Notes under the pieces: generated by a model | Told to the model about the DNA's origin: nothing | The model's input: the letters and a program-made list of their open reading frames with translations, nothing else | Databases searched by the model: none | Position numbers and translations under genes: made by a program | Source: Defluviitaleaceae bacterium | GTDB taxonomy: Bacteria; Bacillota; Clostridia; Lachnospirales; UBA5962 | Assembly (NCBI GenBank): GCA_009787435.1 | Contig: WRFW01000198.1 | Location: 1-12,544, forward strand | Direction: 5' to 3' | Length of the DNA: 12,544 nt | In this document: positions 6,069 to 11,015 of the stretch, one piece after another | How positions within the stretch are numbered: the first letter of the stretch is position 1 | Layout of the letters: each line of letters opens with the position of its first letter

Positions 6069-6290
6069 TTTTTAAACCACCTGAGGTGGGGATAAAATAA
6101 TTAATAAAATAATTAATTTATAATTTTAACAAATTCAAACTTTGAACTAAGCTGCTTAAAAATTATCAAACTTTTTAAACACCTGCGGTGGGGCTAAAAT
6201 AATTAATTTATAATTTTAACAAATTAAAACCTTAAACTAGGCTGCTTAAAAATTATCAAACTTTTTAAACACCTGCGGCAGAGCATAATT
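6069..6290. repeat. Tandem repeat of about 90-100 bases, two full units and a partial third
   Basis: The unit runs from TTTTTAAAC(C)ACCTG through an AATTAATTTATAATTTTAAC block to GCTGCTTAAAAATTATCAAA. Unit 1 is 6069-6170 (about 102 bases, with an extra AATTAATAAA-like insertion), unit 2 is 6171-6260 (90 bases), and unit 3 starts at 6261 and fades by 6290. Each copy starts with a short hairpin (positions 6077-6095, 6179-6197 and 6269-6288). Together with the promoters on either side this accounts for the gene-poor stretch 5919-6340. No coding frame is credible inside. Confidence 0.85.
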
Positions 6291-6305
6291 TTTTTTAATT
6301 AACAG

Positions 6306-6334
6306 TGGAAATAATTATTTTAACGTGGTATAAT
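6306..6334 (+). promoter_or_regulatory. Extended -10 promoter for the small ORF and murC
   Basis: TGGTATAAT at 6326-6334 is a perfect -10 with the TGn extension. A weak -35 (TGGAAA, 6306-6311, 4 of 6) lies 17 bases upstream. The expected transcription start is close to 6341, at the ATG of the small ORF. It is the only clear plus-strand promoter before murC. Confidence 0.7.
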
Positions 6335-6340
6335 AAGTTA

Positions 6341-6451
6341 ATGAGTTTTCTAACCTCACAAGATGAGAACAAAAAATTATTAAAAATTAAACCCTCTGAA
6401 AAATTAAGATTTTTTGATTTTATAAAAGATAGAGGGGAAGAGGTTTTATGA
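6341..6451 (+). CDS. Small 36-residue ORF translationally coupled to murC, unknown function
   Basis: I do not recognise this protein. The ORF begins ATGAGTTTTCTAACC and encodes a charged, Lys/Glu-rich peptide (starting MSFLTSQDENKKLLK and ending RGEEVL) with no membrane segment or signal peptide. Its TGA overlaps the murC ATG (ATGA), typical of coupled translation, and the murC ribosome binding site lies within its last codons. It has no Shine-Dalgarno of its own: a TATAAT box ends only six bases upstream, so any transcript would be leaderless. An in-frame GTG at 6305 would lie upstream of the predicted start site. It may be a real small protein, a coupling leader, or chance. Confidence 0.4.
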   Translation: MSFLTSQDENKKLLKIKPSEKLRFFDFIKDRGEEVL

Positions 6452-7662
6452 AAAAAATAAATTTACCCAAAAACATACACTTCATAGGTATAGGCGGCGT
6501 TAGTATGAGCGGAATTGCAACTATATTAAACGATATGGGGCATTTAATTACAGGCAGTGATAGAGACGAAACCGAAACGACTAAAAAACTAAAATCTTTA
6601 GGGATAGAAGTAAAAAAAGGGCATTCTAGCGAAAATATACCTAAAGAAACAAAATTAATAGTGTATACAGCCGCTATTAAAGAAACCAATGAAGAATTTA
6701 AATACGCAAAAGATAAAAATATTCCTTTAATGAAGCGTGCCGAGCTTCTAGGAATTATAATTTCAGCATTTGAAAATAGCATTTGTATAGCAGGAACACA
6801 CGGAAAAACTACTACAACCGCAATGCTTGCCCATATGCTAACATACATAGGAGTTTCACCTACTATAAGCATTGGTGCACATTTAGAATCGATAGGCGGA
6901 AACTTTCTTTTAGGAAACTCTAATTATTTTGTTACAGAAGCTTGTGAATATGCAGGAAGCTTTCTTTCATTTTTTCCTAAAATAGCACTTATACTAAACA
7001 CAGATTACGACCATACAGATTATTACAAAACACCCGAAGAGCTACAAAATGCATTTTTAAAATTTGCAAATGGAGCAAAACAAGTAATATGGGGAAGCAA
7101 TGTGTATATATCAAAAGATCTAGAGCTTTTAGGCGAGCATAATAAACATAATTGGTGCTGTGCATTAGAAGTTATAAAAATACTAGGGTTAGATTTAGAA
7201 CTAGCTAAAGAAAGTATAAAAACTTATAAAGCACCTAAAAGGCGGCTTGAACTGAAAGGAGAAACTAAAGATGGGCTAATAATTATAGATGATTACGCAC
7301 ACCACCCAAATGAAATTATACCGACATTAAAAGCTATAAAAGAAAAATATGTGGATAAAAAAATATATGTGTTATACCAACCCCACACGTACAGTAGAAC
7401 GAGCAGCTTTTTAAAAGAGTTTTCCACAGCATTTGAAAAAGCAGACCACACATTTATTTTACCTATTTACGCCGCAAGAGAAGAAAATATTTATAATATA
7501 TACTCTGAAAACATAGTAAATATAACGCCTAATAGCACTTATGTCAGCTCTGAAGAAGATTTTCTAGAAATTTGGAATAAAAAAGTTTTAGAAAATTCAT
7601 TGTTAATAACTATGGGGGCAACGGATGTTTATAAAATCGGTGATGGGCTTTTATCAACATAG
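6448..7662 (+). CDS. murC: UDP-N-acetylmuramate--L-alanine ligase
   Basis: MurC adds L-Ala to UDP-MurNAc using ATP, the first amino acid step of cytoplasmic peptidoglycan precursor synthesis. The N-terminal Rossmann domain shows HFIGIGGVSMSGIA; the P-loop is GTHGKTTTTA (116-125); the central domain has EACEYAGSFL and NTDYDHTDYY; the C-terminal domain has DDYAHHPNEI and YQPHTYSRT. At 404 residues it is shorter than the usual 440-490. The gap is in the central domain after KQVIWGSN, where roughly 45 residues of beta structure normally come before the GxHN motif (here GEHNKHN). Key catalytic motifs are kept. The start has GGGGAAGAGG upstream and overlaps the small ORF. The stop lies at a DnaA-box cluster. 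Confidence 0.93.
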   Translation: MKKINLPKNIHFIGIGGVSMSGIATILNDMGHLITGSDRDETETTKKLKSLGIEVKKGHSSENIPKETKLIVYTAAIKETNEEFKYAKDKNIPLMKRAELLGIIISAFENSICIAGTHGKTTTTAMLAHMLTYIGVSPTISIGAHLESIGGNFLLGNSNYFVTEACEYAGSFLSFFPKIALILNTDYDHTDYYKTPEELQNAFLKFANGAKQVIWGSNVYISKDLELLGEHNKHNWCCALEVIKILGLDLELAKESIKTYKAPKRRLELKGETKDGLIIIDDYAHHPNEIIPTLKAIKEKYVDKKIYVLYQPHTYSRTSSFLKEFSTAFEKADHTFILPIYAAREENIYNIYSENIVNITPNSTYVSSEEDFLEIWNKKVLENSLLITMGATDVYKIGDGLLST

Positions 7663-7725
7663 TTATTAACATTATCCACAATTTTTATGGCTCTCATAAA
7701 TAGCGATTTTTCAAAATTATTAACA
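7651..7725 (+). promoter_or_regulatory. Cluster of DnaA-box-like 9-mers upstream of the primosome genes
   Basis: A perfect DnaA box TTATCCACA lies at 7672-7680. Three one-mismatch relatives share its orientation: TTATCAACA (7651-7659), TTATTAACA (7663-7671, abutting the perfect box) and TTATTAACA (7717-7725). The cluster begins in the last codons of murC and ends 12 bases before the -35 of the next promoter, so it could let DnaA control replication-initiation genes. An origin function is less likely (no dnaA gene here). Confidence 0.55.
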
Positions 7726-7737
7726 AAGTTATAAAGA

Positions 7738-7766
7738 ATGACAAACTATAAAAAATGGTGTATAAT
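7738..7766 (+). promoter_or_regulatory. Promoter of the dnaD-like/dnaI-like operon
   Basis: ATGACA (7738-7743, 5 of 6 to TTGACA), a 17-base spacer and a perfect TATAAT (7761-7766) make a strong vegetative promoter. Its -10 ends 7 bases before the ATG at 7774, so the transcript would begin at or next to the start codon. Confidence 0.8.
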
Positions 7767-7773
7767 ATATTTT

Positions 7774-8739
7774 ATGAAAATAACAGATGATTTTTTAGAA
7801 TTACTAACAGAAACTAACCCTTTATATAGCATACTTTTTATATACGCAAAAACTACCGCTGAGCTAGAGATTTGCCCAAAAAAATATGCAGAAAAATTTA
7901 AAATACAAGAAGAAGAAGTAATAAAAGCTTTTCAATATTTTCAACTGAAAAGACTAATACATTTGAAAATTGAAGAAAAACTGCAAATAGAGTTTATTGA
8001 AAAAAATGAAAATATTGAGAGAAAATTAATAATTCCACAGCCAAGAATTGTTTTTCCTGAAGAAGAACAAACCATGGAAGAGAATCAAAATTTTTATTCA
8101 CCGGAAGAAATCGCATATTACCAAAGCTTTGAAGAAGTTAAAGAAATTTTTGATATTGCAGAAAACATGCTAGGAAGCCTTTTAAACCCATTACAACAAA
8201 GTGTAATTTTAAGCTTTTATGAAGATTACCGTTTCTCAAAAGAAACAATCAAAGAAATTTTAAAATATTCTGTGGAAAACTTCAGAAAAAGAGCTGACCA
8301 ATTATCAGAGATTGCAAAAAACTGGGAAGATATTAAAAATGATATTAGCCACTCTGAAAATAGCAATTATGCTAGTATGAATGAAATTTTAAAAGCACTT
8401 AGCGTATCTAAAAGAGATATTACACCAAAGCTAACGAGCAGAATAAACGAGTGGCTAAAAAACCATTCCAAAGAAATGATATTAGAAGCTTGCGACAAAA
8501 CAATAATGAAATTTGCTAAGCCAAACTTAGTCTATACAGAAGCAATTTTAAATGATTGGGAAAAGAAAGGAATAAAAACAATTGCTTCTATGATAAAAGA
8601 TAACGAAAACCACAATGAAAAATTTAATAGAAAATTTAAAGAGAAAAGCCAATCCGTTAAAAAATCAAAATTTAACAACTTTGAAAATAGCAATATAGAC
8701 TATAACGACATTGTGGAGAAATTGCAAGGTACATATTAA
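7774..8739 (+). CDS. DnaD/DnaB-like primosomal replication initiation protein
   Basis: Firmicute DnaD and DnaB proteins remodel origin DNA and help load the replicative helicase. This 321-residue protein has an N-terminal winged-helix-like region (about 2-75: KITDDFLELLTETNPLYS...), an acidic linker, then two DnaD/DnaB_2-type helical domains (about 115-190, with PLQQSVILSFYEDYRFSKE, and about 200-273, ending FAKPNLVYTEAILNDWEKKG, the typical YxxxILxxW signature). The C-terminus is Lys/Asn-rich and probably disordered. I start it at 7774 and not at an in-frame ATG 12 codons upstream, because the -35/-10 promoter overlays those codons. No Shine-Dalgarno is visible. It is one base from the helicase-loader gene, so the two form an operon. 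Confidence 0.88.
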   Translation: MKITDDFLELLTETNPLYSILFIYAKTTAELEICPKKYAEKFKIQEEEVIKAFQYFQLKRLIHLKIEEKLQIEFIEKNENIERKLIIPQPRIVFPEEEQTMEENQNFYSPEEIAYYQSFEEVKEIFDIAENMLGSLLNPLQQSVILSFYEDYRFSKETIKEILKYSVENFRKRADQLSEIAKNWEDIKNDISHSENSNYASMNEILKALSVSKRDITPKLTSRINEWLKNHSKEMILEACDKTIMKFAKPNLVYTEAILNDWEKKGIKTIASMIKDNENHNEKFNRKFKEKSQSVKKSKFNNFENSNIDYNDIVEKLQGTY

Positions 8740-8740
8740 A

Positions 8741-9616
8741 ATGAACTATGAAAAAATAAGAAAAGAAAATGAAGAAGCCAAAATGGCTCGCATATCTCTA
8801 TTTCATAAAAAATATCCACAATTGAAAGAATTAGACGAAGAAATAGAAAATATAAGCAAAACTTTACTACAAAAAGCAATAACAGGCGATTTTAGCCCTA
8901 GAGAAAAGCTAGAAAAATTAAAAGAAGAAAAAGCAAATTTTTTAAAAGCGAACAAAATAAAAGAATACGATAAAATTAATTACAACTGCAAATATTGTTT
9001 AGACACGGGGGTCTATAATAATAGCAGGTGTGTTTGTTATACTAAAAATAAAATTAATGGGCTTGAAGACTTTTTAGATTTTAAAATTGAATATTATCCA
9101 AAAGAAATTCAGCCTAAAATGATAAAAGTTTTTAAAAAGGCTAAGGAATTTGCAGAAAACTTTGCAGAAAATAAAAAACATGAAAATATGCTTTTCTATG
9201 GCAGCTCTGGCTTAGGGAAAACGTTTCTTTGCAATTGCATAACTAGAAAGCTATTAGAAAAAAATGTGTCTGTTGTGTCTGAATCTGCTTATAATTTATT
9301 TCGGTATATTGAAAAGGAACGCTTTGAGGGAGAGCATAAATCTATTATAGAAAAATACTACAATGCACCTGTATTAATAATAGATGATTTAGGCACAGAA
9401 TTTTCAACGATAGTAACCCAATCGGCTTTCTTCAATATAATTAACGAAAGAATGATAAACAAAAAATCAACAATTATATCTACTAATTTAAACCCTAAAG
9501 AACTTGAAAATTCTTACTCAGCTAGGGTTGTGAGCAGATTTATAGGTGAGTATTTCATGTTTGGCTTTGAGGGAATAGACATAAGAATTAAGAAGCATAA
9601 AGGAATTATAAACTAG
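8741..9616 (+). CDS. DnaI/DnaC-like helicase loader ATPase
   Basis: This AAA+ protein should load the replicative DNA helicase at origins. It has 291 residues: a Lys/Glu-rich N-terminal helical region, a zinc-binding cluster (Cys83, Cys86, Cys97, Cys99 in CKYC...CVC), then the ATPase with Walker A GSSGLGKTF (about 154-162), Walker B VLIIDDLG (about 211-218), the STNLNPKEL sensor region and an Arg-containing SARVVSRF motif. The start is the ATG one base after the upstream stop, with only a weak AAGG before it, so translation is probably coupled. Pairing with a DnaD-like protein upstream is the usual clostridial arrangement. Genome-encoded dnaI is likelier than a phage gene, as no phage genes are nearby. 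Confidence 0.9.
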   Translation: MNYEKIRKENEEAKMARISLFHKKYPQLKELDEEIENISKTLLQKAITGDFSPREKLEKLKEEKANFLKANKIKEYDKINYNCKYCLDTGVYNNSRCVCYTKNKINGLEDFLDFKIEYYPKEIQPKMIKVFKKAKEFAENFAENKKHENMLFYGSSGLGKTFLCNCITRKLLEKNVSVVSESAYNLFRYIEKERFEGEHKSIIEKYYNAPVLIIDDLGTEFSTIVTQSAFFNIINERMINKKSTIISTNLNPKELENSYSARVVSRFIGEYFMFGFEGIDIRIKKHKGIIN

Positions 9617-9637
9617 CAAATTTATTCTAGTTTTATG
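9610..9637 (+). terminator. Weak terminator-like hairpin at the end of the dnaI-like gene
   Basis: AAACTAG (9610-9616, including the stop codon), a 10-base loop and CTAGTTT (9627-9633) followed by T could form a 7-bp AT-rich stem. It is weak for a terminator. Confidence 0.35.
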
Positions 9638-9731
9638 AACTATAAAAGGCAAAGCTTAAATAAATTCAAATATAAAAATTGTGTAACCCAAGGGAATTCC
9701 AAAACATAATATAAATTAAGACTAGCTAATA

Positions 9732-9804
9732 TTAGCCCCACCGAAAGGTGTCCAACTTTTTGGGTGATTTATAAAGGGTATATTTATCCCTGCCGAAGGT
9801 GGTG
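9732..9804 (-). repeat. Two inverted copies of the short hairpin repeat also found at 6077-6288
   Basis: Reading the minus strand, 9751-9732 is ACACCTTTCGGTGGGGCTAA and 9804-9784 contains CACCTTCGGCAGGGATAA. The plus-strand copies at 6077-6095, 6179-6197 and 6269-6288 share the core CACCT(n)GG(T/C)(G/A)G followed by an A/T-rich stretch. The gap 9617-9833 holds these repeats and the upstream region of the next gene; I see no clear vegetative promoter there. Confidence 0.7.
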
Positions 9805-9818
9805 AGATGTCTATAATT

Positions 9819-9827
9819 AAAGGGAGG
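9819..9827 (+). promoter_or_regulatory. Ribosome binding site fixing the start at 9834
   Basis: AAAGGGAGG lies six bases before the ATG at 9834. A further in-frame ATG at 9807 has only GGTGGTGAG upstream, and that sequence belongs to the repeat copy at 9784-9804, so the downstream start is preferred. Confidence 0.8.
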
Positions 9828-9833
9828 ATTCGC

Positions 9834-10862
9834 ATGGGACCATTTGAGTTAAACCATAGAAATCACAATAATTCAGAAGAATTTAGAGCGTTAGACATTA
9901 GAGGAGGCGTGGACAACAGAAGAGTAATAGAAGAAAATATTATAGCACAAAAAATTTATGATTTTTGCAGAAGACAAGAATGCTTAGACCAAGAGCAATT
10001 AGGCAATTGCCGTGCTAGTGAGCCTATATCAATAGGAGGCATTAATGTTAACGAGGGGGATGTTATCCCTGTGCCACATGAAGCTTCTTCTGTAACTATG
10101 GATAAGCTGCGCGTTTCTAAAGTTATGATTATATCTAAAGAGCCTAGCAGCTTCAAAAAAGGCTATTGGGATATAGAGCTAAAATTTGTTTTCAAATACA
10201 AATTACTTTTCAGAGAAGAAGATGGCTGCATAATAGGTGAAGTGAAAGCTTATAGCAACTACACAAAGCGTGTTAGCTTATTCGGTTCTGACAGCTCAGA
10301 ATTATTTATCGCTACAGATATGTATTCACACGGCGGCGAAAGCATATTAGGCGTTGAGCCTTTTGTGAACATTGAGGCAAAACCTATGAATTTAGGTTCT
10401 AAAATTTGCACAAGGCACCACCATGGGCACGACCATAGAGAGATAGATATTACTATTGGGCTTTTCTATATAGTTAAATTGTTTAGAATTGTAGATTTAA
10501 GCGTTCAATCTAAAGGCTTTGCTATTCCTTCAGTTTGCGAGGGCGGAAGCAGCATAGATGCTTGCGATTTCTTTGGAAACTTAGCATTCCCAATGGATAT
10601 TTTCGCACCACCGCAAAAACCAGAATACTTTGCAGGTATAAGCGGCGATATTCCTCCACACCGTGGTAATTCTGAAAACCACGGGCATGGACAAGTTGAA
10701 CACCGTGGCGGTCATTCCCATGGCAATAACAGCGGCTGCAACGAAAACCACGGGCATGGAAGTAACCACGGAAACAACGGCTGCAATGAAAGCCGTGGCA
10801 ATGGGCATAATAACCACGGTCAAAGACAACACAGAGACATAAGAGATAGAAATTGCAAATAA
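9834..10862 (+). CDS. Clostridial conserved protein of unknown function with His/Gly/Asn-rich tail (possibly spore-associated)
   Basis: I recognise the body as a conserved clostridial type, but it has no established function known to me. The 342-residue protein starts MGPFELNHRNHNNSEEF and has no signal peptide. The body (about 20-270) is beta-rich: VIEENIIAQKIYDFCRRQECL, a YWDIELKFVFKYKLLF segment, KRVSLFGSDSSELFI, an internal HHHGHDH cluster and the conserved end FPMDIFAPPQKPEYFAG. The last 69 residues are low complexity with 12 His, repeats of NHGHG and GCNE, and three Cys, suggesting metal binding or cross-linking. Related clostridial proteins often sit near sporulation genes, and a SleC-like gene is the convergent neighbour, so a coat or spore-surface role is inference. 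A terminator follows immediately. Confidence 0.8.
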   Translation: MGPFELNHRNHNNSEEFRALDIRGGVDNRRVIEENIIAQKIYDFCRRQECLDQEQLGNCRASEPISIGGINVNEGDVIPVPHEASSVTMDKLRVSKVMIISKEPSSFKKGYWDIELKFVFKYKLLFREEDGCIIGEVKAYSNYTKRVSLFGSDSSELFIATDMYSHGGESILGVEPFVNIEAKPMNLGSKICTRHHHGHDHREIDITIGLFYIVKLFRIVDLSVQSKGFAIPSVCEGGSSIDACDFFGNLAFPMDIFAPPQKPEYFAGISGDIPPHRGNSENHGHGQVEHRGGHSHGNNSGCNENHGHGSNHGNNGCNESRGNGHNNHGQRQHRDIRDRNCK

Positions 10863-10864
10863 GA

Positions 10865-10891
10865 AAAAGCCTCCTAAATTAGGGGGCTTTT
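10865..10891. terminator. Intrinsic terminator after the His-rich protein gene
   Basis: AAAAGCCTCCT (10865-10875), a 5-base loop and AGGGGGCTTTT (10881-10891) pair over 11 bases with one G-T wobble. The strong GC core and flanking A and T runs make it usable from both sides, so it may also stop the convergent SleC-like transcript. Confidence 0.88.
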
Positions 10892-10988
10892 ATAATTGAA
10901 TGCATATTAAAACTGTCAAGTTTTTAGAAAGGAACATTAAAGATAGCTAGTTCTTTGGGCTTTTTAAGCGTGAAATAAAAACGATTAA

Positions 10989-11012
10989 AGAGAATTTTTA
11001 AAAATACTCAAT
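10989..11012 (-). terminator. Weak AT-rich hairpin just after the SleC-like gene
   Basis: On the minus strand GAGTATTTTTAAAAATTCTC is an inverted repeat with one mismatch, lying a few bases after the stop and followed by a T-rich stretch. It is poor as a terminator on its own; the GC-rich hairpin at 10865-10891 is the better candidate. Confidence 0.25.
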
Positions 11013-11015
11013 TGA

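Noticed and set aside
6069..6290. CRISPR array
   Set aside because: Only two full units, about 90-100 bases each and directly adjacent, with no unique spacers between short identical repeats and no cas genes.
7651..7737. Chromosomal replication origin
   Set aside because: There is a DnaA-box cluster but no dnaA/dnaN gene and no clear unwinding element distinct from the general AT richness; a regulatory role for the downstream genes is simpler.
9681..9711. Sporulation sigma factor promoter before the His-rich protein gene (CATAATA at 9705-9711)
   Set aside because: The -10-like box is present but no matching -35 at the right distance; in AT-rich DNA this is weak.
9807..9833. Start of the His-rich protein at 9807
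   Set aside because: Its apparent ribosome binding site is part of a repeat copy, and the ATG at 9834 has a much better Shine-Dalgarno at proper spacing.
10581..10832. Minus-strand ORF rich in Val/Ala/Ile opposite the His-rich tail
   Set aside because: It is the complement of His/Gly/Asn repeat codons, which naturally gives a hydrophobic-looking frame; no start signals.
10890..10919. Minus-strand TTGACA at 10914-10919 as an antisense promoter
   Set aside because: No -10 at 16-18 bases; TATAAA occurs only at a 19-base spacing, directly before the GC-rich terminator, with no gene to drive.
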